In this document: positions 35,528 through 43,553 of the stretch, piece after piece
Layout of the letters: every line of letters begins with the position of its first letter
How positions within the stretch are numbered: position 1 is the stretch's first letter
The notes under the pieces: model-generated
The model's database searches: none
The model's input: the letters and a program-made list of their open reading frames with translations, nothing else
Told to the model about the DNA's origin: nothing
Made by a program: the position numbers and the translations under genes
Assembly: GCA_965263365.1 (NCBI GenBank)
Contig: OZ253672.1
Span: 496,001-560,000, forward strand
Length of the DNA: 64,000 nt
Source of the DNA: CANMUM01 sp965263365
GTDB taxonomy: Bacteria > Pseudomonadota > Alphaproteobacteria > Rhodobacterales > Rhodobacteraceae
Direction: 5' to 3'

Positions 35528-36670
35528 ATGAACTCACCGATTTTTGATGTCTTGGTAATTGGCGGGGGCGCATCGGGGCTGATGGCTGCAGAAATTGCGA
35601 GCGCTTCTGGAAAAAAAGTTGTGCTGTGTGATGCTAAACCGAGCTTTGGCCGAAAAATTTTGATGGCAGGAAAGTCGGGGCTAAATATTTCTAAATCGGA
35701 AGAAATTGACGAATTTCTCGGTCAATACGAAAATCTTTCTCCACAACTTCAAGCTGCGATTTTGAATTTTCAACCGCATCAAGTGCAAGCTTGGATGAAA
35801 GGGCTTGGTCAAGAAAGTTTTGTTGGGACGTCTCGTCGTATTTATCCAAATGCGATGAAAGCCTCACCTTTAATGCGGGCTTGGTTGCAACGTTTGCAAC
35901 AGCAAAACGTGCAGTTTTGCCATCATTGGCGTTGGATTGATGGCTTAACGCATCCACAGTTTAACACGCCGAAAGGTCAGGAAACTATTTCCGCGCGGAA
36001 TATTGTTTTTGCGCTTGGGGGCGCAAGTTGGCCGAGGTTAGGTTCTGATGGAGCATGGGTTGAAAAAATCAATTTGCAGCAAAAAGAACTCGGCCCTGCC
36101 AATATGGGATTTAATTGCGATTGGAGTGAAAAAATGCGTACCCACTCCGGTCAATATATAAAAAATATTCGGCTGATCGCAGGTCAAAAATCCGCAATTG
36201 GCGAATTAACAATCACCGATTACGGTGTTGAATCTGGCCTGATCTATACGCTTGGCACATCGATTGAGAAAAATGGCGCGTTTGTAGATTTGTTGCCTCA
36301 TATGACGCAAGCAGAATTAGCGCAAAAAATCCAATCAAAAGGCAAGCAATCCATCGGCAATTTTCTACGAAAGCTTGGGCTTTCTGCAGTTGAGCGGGCA
36401 CTATTTTTTGAGTGCAGCCATAACAGAAATTTTCAGGACCTTAAATATTTGAAGCTACCTATTCTAAGTCCACGTCCTATTGATGAGGCAGTTTCGACGC
36501 GGGGTGGTATTTTATTTGAAGCGCTCGATGCACATTTTCAGTCGCGTGCGCACAAGGGTGTGTATTTTATAGGTGAGATGTTAGATTGGTCAGCACCAAC
36601 AGGGGGTTATTTGCTGAATGCCTGTTTGGCAATGGGGCACCATGTCGGGTTTCATCTGAGCAATTCTTGA
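35528..36670 (+). CDS. NAD(P)/FAD-dependent flavoprotein, HI0933/BaiN family (TIGR03862-like)
   Basis: The 380-residue protein has a Rossmann FAD motif VIGGGASGLMAAEIASASG (residue 10), GRKILMAGKSGLNIS at about residue 38 and a C-terminal GEMLDWSAPTGGYLLNACLAMG, all typical of the HI0933/YhiN-like flavoproteins, whose short proteobacterial branch is TIGR03862. The true reaction is unknown; BaiN from gut bacteria is a bile-acid dehydrogenase. It lies 24 bases after miaB. Confidence 0.87.
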   Translation: MNSPIFDVLVIGGGASGLMAAEIASASGKKVVLCDAKPSFGRKILMAGKSGLNISKSEEIDEFLGQYENLSPQLQAAILNFQPHQVQAWMKGLGQESFVGTSRRIYPNAMKASPLMRAWLQRLQQQNVQFCHHWRWIDGLTHPQFNTPKGQETISARNIVFALGGASWPRLGSDGAWVEKINLQQKELGPANMGFNCDWSEKMRTHSGQYIKNIRLIAGQKSAIGELTITDYGVESGLIYTLGTSIEKNGAFVDLLPHMTQAELAQKIQSKGKQSIGNFLRKLGLSAVERALFFECSHNRNFQDLKYLKLPILSPRPIDEAVSTRGGILFEALDAHFQSRAHKGVYFIGEMLDWSAPTGGYLLNACLAMGHHVGFHLSNS

Positions 36671-36974
36671 TATTTTTATGATTGGGAAAATCTATTGATT
36701 GAAGATCACGTACAAAGACAGTCGCTTTTTGATTTTTTTGAGAGCATCATTCCAATATGAGTAGCTTTTGGCTGCTATCTAACTTTTATAGCATCAATTT
36801 TTTTGCAAACTCGGTCTCATCGCACTCTGAAATGAAGTGCTTTTTTGTGCCGCACGCTTTCAAATCTCTTGAATCGTTAAGCATGTATAATTCTTGCGGT
36901 GAAAAATCAAAAAACATCGACGGAATATTTAACTTTAGTCGTTTCAATTAAAAAGACATTTAGGAAATACGTTT
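36671..36974 (+). other. Intergenic stretch with no convincing gene
   Basis: About 300 bases of AT-rich sequence. The short frame at 36757-36951 lacks a Shine-Dalgarno site, has no coding character and spans the terminator at 36822-36846. Nothing else was seen apart from the terminator and a probable promoter area for the gene at 36975. Confidence 0.5.
36822..36846 (+). terminator. Possible Rho-independent terminator downstream of the flavoprotein gene
   Basis: GCACT (36822-36826) pairs with AGTGC (36836-36840), followed by six T. The stem is only 5 bp and lies about 150 bases after the stop, so support is moderate. Confidence 0.45.
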
Positions 36975-37547
36975 ATGAATTGGAATTATCTTTTGTTTGT
37001 TGCTTTAGCATTGCCTTCTTTTGGGATGATGGCAGGTGCGTTTGGCGCCGGAAATTATGAGCAGATGCTGCATCCGACAGGTGAATTTTCGGCGCGCTTT
37101 TTAATCATTACGATGATCATAACACCTTTTCGCATGATGTTTCCGACAAGTAAGTTTTGGCGGTGGATGGGCGCTCGCAAACGCTATTTTGGGGTGGCGG
37201 CATTTGGCTATGCATTTCTTCACACGCTTTTTTACCTGATTGATATGGGGTCTTGGACGTCGATCTGGAAAGATGCGTTTGTCTTTGGGATTTGGACAGG
37301 TTGGCTCGCATTTATTATTTTTGTGCCGCTGGCGATGACATCGAATAATTGGTCGGTGCGCAAACTTGGTAAAAATTGGAAGTTTTTACAGCGCTTTGTT
37401 TATGTCGCCGCCGTTGCGACGCTATTGCACTGGATTTTTGTTCACAATGATCTTGGGCCTGCGCTTGTTCATTTCGTCCCCTTGGCGATTTTGGAGGGGT
37501 ACCGAATTTACAAAAACATGCAAAAACAAAAAGGAGTATACGCATGA
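36975..37547 (+). CDS. Ferric-reductase-like membrane protein (MsrQ-like heme protein)
   Basis: The 190-residue protein has five to six membrane helices with histidines in positions typical of the ferric reductase-like transmembrane domain: GVAAFGYAFLHTLFYL and QRFVYVAAVATLLHW. MsrQ, the best known short member, is the heme b subunit passing electrons to the methionine sulfoxide reductase MsrP; no msrP is adjacent here. Its stop overlaps the start of a PepSY protein (ATGA), so the two are probably partners. Confidence 0.82.
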   Translation: MNWNYLLFVALALPSFGMMAGAFGAGNYEQMLHPTGEFSARFLIITMIITPFRMMFPTSKFWRWMGARKRYFGVAAFGYAFLHTLFYLIDMGSWTSIWKDAFVFGIWTGWLAFIIFVPLAMTSNNWSVRKLGKNWKFLQRFVYVAAVATLLHWIFVHNDLGPALVHFVPLAILEGYRIYKNMQKQKGVYA

Positions 37548-37876
37548 AAAATTTATTGATTACGGTTGCAATTGGCTTGACTTCATTTGGAATTGCCTCA
37601 ACGGCAAGCGCAACAGGGGCGTTTCAATGTGAAGCGACAGATCGCGCAGATTGGCTAAGCGAGGCTGAACTTGAAAAAGTCGTGGCTGACTTGGACTGGA
37701 CGTTGCGCCGCTTTAAGTCTGATGGTGGATGTTGGGAAGTTTATGCGACCATGAACGATGGGACGCGCATGGAAGCCTATCTTCACCCTGTTTCGGGTGA
37801 GGTTCAGTACATCTCGCAACGAGGTCGTGTTCTATTTAATATCCGTGATGGCGAAGCCTATGAAAGTCTTCAATAG
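37544..37876 (+). CDS. Secreted PepSY-domain protein
   Basis: The 110-residue product has a signal peptide ending near ASA (residue 24) and a PepSY-like domain (about residues 38-95: WLSEAELEKVVADLDW, then CWEVYATMNDGTRMEAYLHPVSGEV). PepSY proteins often accompany membrane redox proteins or regulate proteases. Translation is coupled to the ferric-reductase-like gene through an ATGA overlap. Two cysteines could form a disulfide. Confidence 0.85.
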   Translation: MKNLLITVAIGLTSFGIASTASATGAFQCEATDRADWLSEAELEKVVADLDWTLRRFKSDGGCWEVYATMNDGTRMEAYLHPVSGEVQYISQRGRVLFNIRDGEAYESLQ

Positions 37877-38157
37877 AGGCTATCAAATATCAGTGTTTAA
37901 GTACGGGACTATATCGCTTTGTGCTTTAATATAGTTAAGAATGCGTGGATTTGAATATCACGCATTCTCTTAGCTTCAGCAGCTCAGGTTTTTCTGGCTG
38001 GACATTTTCTGAAACTATTTATTATAAAATATTGAGAGGCTTGGGCATTGTAAAGCCATGTAAAAATGCCTCCTTGCTCGCGCTGTCGCTCTTAACGGTT
38101 CTGAGACAATTTGTATTTTATGTTTGGTCAGAGTTGAAAGATTGAAAAACGTGCACG

Positions 38158-38739
38158 TTATGCTAAATATTTACACATTTTGTAGCTGGTCGAAAAATTA
38201 AATATGGACTTAAGTGGTCCCATATGCGTCGTTTCAATTGTGACGAAGCCCTCGCGCTCATAAAGAGATTTTGCGCGCTGATTGGAGTCGATCACATCTA
38301 GCAGAATTGCCGATTTGCCATTGGCTTGGGCGATCTGGGTCATTTGCTCAAGCATGGCTGTCCCAAGACCCTTTCCACGACAATCTTTATGGACTGCTAT
38401 TCCGTCCATTTGCAGAGTATCCGGCGCGACTGTACGCGTTAAAAACCCAAGTAAAATCCCACGCCAAATACTGCCGAATAATCCATAATGCTTTCTAATT
38501 TCTTTCAAGCCGCCCTGCACAATGCCGCCAGATCCGAGGTCAAAACCGGCAAGTGCAAGAAGTTGCGATTTATCGTCCGATAAGATCCCAATGCTTTGTT
38601 CAAGATTCAGACTATCACAAAGGTAGGGAATGGCACGTTCGCGCGTGCCAAGAACGCGATGAAGCTTGTTCGAAAAAGCTTCCCAATAAAGTGTGGCAGC
38701 TTGTTCGATGTATTTTTCATCTAGGGGTTGAAATTGCAT
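38158..38739 (-). CDS. GNAT-family N-acetyltransferase
   Basis: The 193-residue protein has the acetyl-CoA binding motif DCRGKGLGTAMLEQM (about residue 112) and the C-terminal GNAT strand region RAKSLYEREGFVTIETTHMG. The acceptor is unknown. It begins 11 bases downstream of the leuB stop on the same strand, so it is probably transcribed with leuB. Confidence 0.88.
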   Translation of the reverse strand: MQFQPLDEKYIEQAATLYWEAFSNKLHRVLGTRERAIPYLCDSLNLEQSIGILSDDKSQLLALAGFDLGSGGIVQGGLKEIRKHYGLFGSIWRGILLGFLTRTVAPDTLQMDGIAVHKDCRGKGLGTAMLEQMTQIAQANGKSAILLDVIDSNQRAKSLYEREGFVTIETTHMGPLKSIFNFSTSYKMCKYLA

Positions 38740-38750
38740 TCTTTAAAAAC

Positions 38751-39857
38751 CTAAAGAGAAGCGTTAAGCGCCGCGATTACAGCATCACCCATTTGCGAGG
38801 TGCTCTTTGGTTTAACATCGTCCTTTTGAATGAGATCAGCGGTGCGAATTCCTTGATCGAGAACAGACTCAACCGCTTTTTCTAAACGTGCGGCCTCATC
38901 GCCTGAATTAAAGCTGTAACGAAGTGCCATTGCAAAACTCAAAATACACGCGCAGGGATTGGCTTTGCCTTGCCCAGCGATATCGGGCGCCGAACCATGC
39001 ACGGGTTCGTAAAGCGCTTTGGGTCTGCCGCTTTCCATAGGCGCGCCAAGCGAAGCTGATGGCAACATGCCGAGCGAGCCTGTCAACATTGCTGCACAAT
39101 CCGACAATATGTCCCCAAATAAGTTATCAGTAAGAATGACGTCAAATTGTTTGGGCGCGCGCACGAGCTGCATAGCGCCGTTATCAGCATACATGTGAGA
39201 CAACTCTAAATCACTATATTCGTTTTGATGAACCCAAGTCACTTCTTCGCGCCATAAGATACCGGCTTCCATGACATTTGCTTTTTCCATAGAGCAGACC
39301 CGTCCGCCACGTTTGCGCGCGAGTTCAAATGCTGAGCGTGCGACACGGCGAATTTCGTCTGTTGTGTAGCGTTGTGTGTTAATGCCGACGCGATTATCTC
39401 CTTCGCCGCTGATGCCGCGCGGTTCGCCAAAATAAACACCTGATGTCAATTCACGAACAATGAGGATATCGAGGCCAGAAACGATGTCTTTTTTGAGCGT
39501 TGAAAAATCTGCGAGTGCGTCAAAGCACTGTGCGGGGCGCAAATTCGCAAATAAATCCATCTCTTTACGCAAGCGCAGAAGCCCACGCTCTGGCTTAAGC
39601 GAGAAATCGAGTTCATCATATTGAGGCCCGCCGACCGCACCAAGTAAAACGGCGTCCGCCTCTTGGGCGCGCGCCATCGTTTCATCGCTTAAAGGCGAAC
39701 CATGTACGTCATATGCGCAACCACCAACAAGATCCTCTTCAATATTAAAGCGTAAGTCTCGTTTTTCACCAAACCAATTAATGATGCGCTTTACTTCGTT
39801 CATAACTTCTGGGCCGATACCGTCGCCCGCCAAGATTAGGATGTTGGCATTGCTCAT
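38751..39857 (-). CDS. leuB: 3-isopropylmalate dehydrogenase
   Basis: LeuB oxidatively decarboxylates 3-isopropylmalate in leucine synthesis. The 368-residue protein shows the N-terminal LAGDGIGPEVM, the substrate-binding LRPAQCF, the metal-binding DNLFGDILSDCAAML (about residue 243) and the NAD loop EPVHGSAPDIAGQGKANP. A GGAG lies before the ATG. leuA, leuC and leuD are not in the window; a GNAT gene follows. Confidence 0.97.
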   Translation of the reverse strand: MSNANILILAGDGIGPEVMNEVKRIINWFGEKRDLRFNIEEDLVGGCAYDVHGSPLSDETMARAQEADAVLLGAVGGPQYDELDFSLKPERGLLRLRKEMDLFANLRPAQCFDALADFSTLKKDIVSGLDILIVRELTSGVYFGEPRGISGEGDNRVGINTQRYTTDEIRRVARSAFELARKRGGRVCSMEKANVMEAGILWREEVTWVHQNEYSDLELSHMYADNGAMQLVRAPKQFDVILTDNLFGDILSDCAAMLTGSLGMLPSASLGAPMESGRPKALYEPVHGSAPDIAGQGKANPCACILSFAMALRYSFNSGDEAARLEKAVESVLDQGIRTADLIQKDDVKPKSTSQMGDAVIAALNASL

Positions 39858-40035
39858 TTCAAACTCCTGATTATTTGAGGGTTCTCTATGTCAAAGAAAG
39901 CGGTAATTCAAGGTGAGTGGGCAGGAAATTCGTGCAATACTCTGTTTTAAGAAATCATAAATTGAGTCATGAAAATTTGTTTTCATTGCAGTGAGACAAT
40001 GGTATGAAGTCTGCAAATTACAGGAAAGACACGTT

Positions 40036-41406
40036 TTGATTAAGGATAAGACGAAAGCATTCAAAGCTTATGACGTTAGGGGTACGCTTGGAGAATCTCT
40101 TGATGCACAAATGTGTCTTGAAATAGGGCGTGCATTAATTGATGAATTTCAAGCCAAAAAAGTCGCAATTGGCGCCGATGCTCGTCCCTCAAGTCCAGAA
40201 TTGAAAAATGCAATGATTGATGGAATGCGTATGCAAGGCGCAGATGTCATCGATCTAGGTGCGCGTGGAACAGAGGAAATATATTTTGCTGCACAACATT
40301 TAGATATTGATGTCGGCATTGAAGTTACGGCGAGCCATAACCCGATCGGTGACAACGGGTTGAAATTTATTTTGCGTGGTGGTGTGCCTGTTTCGACAGA
40401 TCAGTTACTCAAAATTCGAGATCGGATCGTAGCTGAAAAATTTGAAGAGAATGCTGATCAGGGAGAGATAAGCGCGGGCGATATCACAGACGCGTACATT
40501 GATCATTTGCTAACATATGTTGATATAAGCGCTTTTAAAGATATGAAAATACTAACAAATGCCGGAAATGGAATGGCTGGGCATGTGGTTGACGCTTTAG
40601 AGGCGCGCATTACAGCTTACGGAATTTCCTCTCCCTTTGTCAAGATGCATCATGAACCCGATTCGACCTTCCCGAATGGAATTCCAAATCCTTTGCTTCC
40701 AGAAAATCGTGCGCCTACAAGCGCCAAAGTTAAAGAGGTTGGTGCAAATTTTGCTGTCGCTTGGGACGGGGATTTTGATCGTTGCTTCTTATATGACGAA
40801 AAGGGGGGCTTTATTGAGGGTTACTATGTTGTGGGTTTATTGGCGGATGCTTTTTTGAGAGAAAATTCCGATCAAGTTATTGTTTTTGATCCACGAATGA
40901 CTTGGAACACGATTGAAATTGTCCAACGTCTCGGCGGGCGCTACAAATGTGCGAAAGTCGGGCATGTGTTTATGAAGCATAAAATGCGCTCGCTTGACGC
41001 TGTTTACGGCGGGGAAATGAGTGCGCATCATTATTTTCGTGATTTTGGGTATTGCGATAGCGGTATGATTCCCTGGTTGTTGATTACACAACTCTTAGCG
41101 AATTCTAATCAAACGCTCTCTGAAATTGTCGTCGCTGCGCAGGCGGCCTTTCCATGCTCAGGTGAAATCAATACCCGTGTGAATGATGTCAATGCGGCGA
41201 TTGCGAAAGTGCGGACGAAATATGTACCATTAAACCCAGAAATTAGTGAAATTGATGGTCTCAGCATGGAATTTCCTGACTGGCGGTTTAATTTGCGCGC
41301 GTCTAATACAGAGCCTTTATTGCGTTTGAATATTGAGACACGCGGTGATCTCGAGCTACTCAAAGAAAAAACTGCAGAACTCAAAGCTCTTTTGAATAAA
41401 GACTAG
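40036..41406 (+). CDS. Phosphomannomutase/phosphoglucomutase
   Basis: A hexose-phosphate mutase of about 456 residues moving phosphate between C1 and C6 of mannose or glucose, for exopolysaccharide or LPS precursors. The phosphoserine loop is TASHNPIGDNG (about residue 96), the metal loop is DGDFDRC (about 237) and the sugar-binding loop is GGEMSAHHYF (about 320), as in AlgC/ManB. The start is taken as TTG 40036 with AGGAAAG at 40022-40028; the upstream GTG 39991 would add 15 unrelated residues. The substrate preference cannot be read. Confidence 0.92.
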   Translation: MIKDKTKAFKAYDVRGTLGESLDAQMCLEIGRALIDEFQAKKVAIGADARPSSPELKNAMIDGMRMQGADVIDLGARGTEEIYFAAQHLDIDVGIEVTASHNPIGDNGLKFILRGGVPVSTDQLLKIRDRIVAEKFEENADQGEISAGDITDAYIDHLLTYVDISAFKDMKILTNAGNGMAGHVVDALEARITAYGISSPFVKMHHEPDSTFPNGIPNPLLPENRAPTSAKVKEVGANFAVAWDGDFDRCFLYDEKGGFIEGYYVVGLLADAFLRENSDQVIVFDPRMTWNTIEIVQRLGGRYKCAKVGHVFMKHKMRSLDAVYGGEMSAHHYFRDFGYCDSGMIPWLLITQLLANSNQTLSEIVVAAQAAFPCSGEINTRVNDVNAAIAKVRTKYVPLNPEISEIDGLSMEFPDWRFNLRASNTEPLLRLNIETRGDLELLKEKTAELKALLNKD

Positions 41407-41448
41407 AAATGACATGAAGGATTTACCTTAAGTGCGGGGCAAGAAGCA

Positions 41449-41841
41449 ATGATTGAAGACTTAATCTCCAAGGCTAAGAAGGCACACCAAAGAAGTTACG
41501 CGCCGTATTCTAAATTTCACGTTGGCGCAGCAATTTTAGCGGATGATGGTCGATTATATGCGGGCTGTAATGTTGAAAATGCTGCATATCCACAAGGGCT
41601 ATGTGCAGAGGCTGGGGCAATTTCTGCAATGATATGTGGTGGCGGCAAATCCATTGAAACGATCTTAATTTATAGTGAGGCTGAGCGCCCAATCTATCCA
41701 TGTGGCGGCTGTCGACAAAAAATTTCAGAATTTGCGCATCATAAAACACAAGTATTTATCGCGTCAAAGAACGGTGTGCGTCACCAAATTCCATTTGCAG
41801 AAATTATGCCGTTTTCTTTTACGGATGAGGATCTGGGTTAA
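41449..41841 (+). CDS. cdd: Cytidine deaminase
   Basis: The 130-residue homotetrameric form deaminates cytidine and deoxycytidine for pyrimidine salvage. The zinc site is complete: CAEAGAIS with the catalytic Glu (residue 52) and PCGGCRQ (about residue 84). SKFHVGAAIL and GCNVENAAY form the nucleoside pocket. It starts 43 bases after the hexosemutase gene and its stop overlaps the end of the convergent alpha/beta hydrolase. Confidence 0.96.
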   Translation: MIEDLISKAKKAHQRSYAPYSKFHVGAAILADDGRLYAGCNVENAAYPQGLCAEAGAISAMICGGGKSIETILIYSEAERPIYPCGGCRQKISEFAHHKTQVFIASKNGVRHQIPFAEIMPFSFTDEDLG

Positions 41842-42671
41842 GTAAAACTTTTAATAAATATTTCATTAATAACCGCTACGGCTTCTGGTTCGTTAAGTAA
41901 GGGAACGTGTCCACGATTGGCACACGCTCCTAAACTTAAGTCTGGCCTTCGTTTGCGCATTTCATTGACCGTTTCTTCGGTGAGTAAGTCTGAGTTCATT
42001 CCCCAAATCAGCCCAAGCGGAACGCCATCAAGTTGATCGAATGCAGGCCAAAGGTCGATATCCTTAGGTGTTTGATCAAATACAATCTTGAGATTTGGAT
42101 CATAGTTGAGCTGAAATTGTCCATTTTCAAAAGGATACCATCTTTCAATCAGTACTTTCCATTGAACCGAATCAAAGTTTGGAAAAGTGCTTGCGTTTAT
42201 TTGCATGTGAACTTTGATGGCTTCTTCCAGTGACGACCATGTGGGTTTCGTGCCCAAATAGTCCGAAATTCTTTGGATAGCCTGTTCTTCAAGTTTTGGG
42301 CCCACATCATTAAGTACAACGCCGGTGAGGCGATCGTTGGCCAATTCTGCCAAGACCATGCTCACGATCCCGCCACGAGAGGTGCCAATAATCATTGCAC
42401 GGTCTATGTCTAAGTGGTCTAAAAGTGCGATGGTGTCTTCGGCCTCTTGAAATACATTGTAATCAAGAGGATTTAGGGAAAATTCTGAAGGTTTTCTGCC
42501 GCGAAATGTAAGCGCAATTATGCGTGCTGAAGATGGAGCTTTTGCTAGAAAATCATCAAAGTCGGTATGATTGCGCGTTAATCCCGGTAGGCACAAAATC
42601 ACATTCCCTTCGCCAGAATCTGTATAGGAAAGAGTAAGGCCATCTTTGGATTTAAAACGCTTAAGGCTCAT
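41838..42671 (-). CDS. Alpha/beta-fold hydrolase
   Basis: The 277-residue protein has the alpha/beta hydrolase elements: oxyanion motif CLPGLTRNHTDF, nucleophile elbow GTSRGG (Ser about residue 96) and a C-terminal His in RGHVPLLNEPE. An acidic residue follows the typical strand 7. It could be an esterase, a carboxyl-ester or epoxide hydrolase, or a lactonase. It overlaps cdd by 4 bases at its 3' end. Confidence 0.9.
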   Translation of the reverse strand: MSLKRFKSKDGLTLSYTDSGEGNVILCLPGLTRNHTDFDDFLAKAPSSARIIALTFRGRKPSEFSLNPLDYNVFQEAEDTIALLDHLDIDRAMIIGTSRGGIVSMVLAELANDRLTGVVLNDVGPKLEEQAIQRISDYLGTKPTWSSLEEAIKVHMQINASTFPNFDSVQWKVLIERWYPFENGQFQLNYDPNLKIVFDQTPKDIDLWPAFDQLDGVPLGLIWGMNSDLLTEETVNEMRKRRPDLSLGACANRGHVPLLNEPEAVAVINEIFIKSFT

Positions 42672-43006
42672 CTAGGTTTTTCCCAGCTATTGGATTTTGC
42701 GCCTTATTTTAGCTGGAAAATCTCAAATTGTAAGTCAGTTATTAAAATGAAATTACGACTTCTGAGCGTATTTTGGTTTTAATAAATTATAATAAATAAT
42801 TGATATTATTAATTTAATTATATTTTTTACATGAATTTTTGTTACAATATTAAAATTAATTCAAATAATTTTCAGCAACCCTCTAGAGATTTATTATGTT
42901 TCCACAGCGTAAATTAAAGCCATGGATAGCTTGGTGGTATCCATTCATAGAGCAATTTGTTCAGTAAAATAGAACTAGGAAACTTTAAGAAAGAAGTGCG
43001 GGTGCA
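42672..43006. other. Very AT-rich intergenic region with a possible 23-residue peptide gene
   Basis: Bases 42770-42890 are almost entirely A and T, far richer than the rest of the window, as in silenced or recently acquired DNA. A short frame 42896-42967 (+) would encode a basic, aromatic 23-residue peptide (contains KLKPWIAWWYPF). It has no strong Shine-Dalgarno site. No other gene was found here. Confidence 0.4.
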
Positions 43007-43489
43007 ATGAGTTCATTAATCTATTTATCTAAAAATCATCGAAAAGTTCGCATTTTTGATAAGCCATATAATTCCAGCCGTAAATTTTTATCACCTATAG
43101 AGTCCTGTAACATCGTCAAATTTCCGGTTGAAAAGCGTAGTCATCCTTGTGCTAAAAATCAAGAAAAAAAACGATTTCAGGACATGTCGAACACTGAAAA
43201 GGTGGTGCTTCTCGCTAAAAATTTGGATCAACTAATGGACTGTGTGAATACTTCTGATCAAGTTGATATTCCTTGTATTTGTGCACGCATAAGTCTTTGT
43301 GCTCAATCATTGGGCTTATCTCAAACCGCGCACATTTCGCGCTCAATCGGAGAAAATGCTATGGCAGGCCGAATCGATTTGGCGCAAGGTGATCTGGAAG
43401 TTTTGAAGGTCTTGGTTGGAAAGGTTGCGCGCATTCATTTTGAACTATGTTGGCAAAGCGAATCTGCAGATTTTATAGGCTCCGACTAG
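43007..43489 (+). CDS. Small protein of unknown function
   Basis: The 160-residue frame starts at the ATG 43007 after GAAAGAAG; an internal ATG at about residue 60 (MSNTEK) is an alternative start. The first half is basic and probably disordered; the second half is helical, with spacing (ICARISLCAQSLGLSQTAHISRSIGENAMAG) loosely like a histidine-phosphotransfer domain but with no histidine at the active position. That similarity is weak. It is followed by the Slam-like outer-membrane gene. Confidence 0.55.
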   Translation: MSSLIYLSKNHRKVRIFDKPYNSSRKFLSPIESCNIVKFPVEKRSHPCAKNQEKKRFQDMSNTEKVVLLAKNLDQLMDCVNTSDQVDIPCICARISLCAQSLGLSQTAHISRSIGENAMAGRIDLAQGDLEVLKVLVGKVARIHFELCWQSESADFIGSD

Positions 43490-43503
43490 TTGTTTACCAT
43501 GTA

Positions 43504-43521
43504 CTAATAAATGTTTATTAG
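43504..43521. promoter_or_regulatory. 18-bp palindrome before the Slam-like gene
   Basis: CTAATAAA (43504-43511), TG, TTTATTAG (43514-43521) is a perfect palindrome with 8-bp arms, ending 32 bases before the start codon at 43554. No T tract follows. A dimeric regulator's operator is the simplest reading. Confidence 0.45.
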
Positions 43522-43553
43522 ACTGTTTTCTTAAAATGGAAGGCAGTGATGTA

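Noticed and set aside
36757..36951. 64-codon plus-strand frame between the flavoprotein and the ferric-reductase-like gene
   Set aside because: No Shine-Dalgarno site, non-protein-like composition and a terminator hairpin inside it.
37945..38145. 66-codon plus-strand frame after the PepSY gene
   Set aside because: No usable ribosome-binding site and no recognisable features; the roughly 280-base gap appears non-coding.
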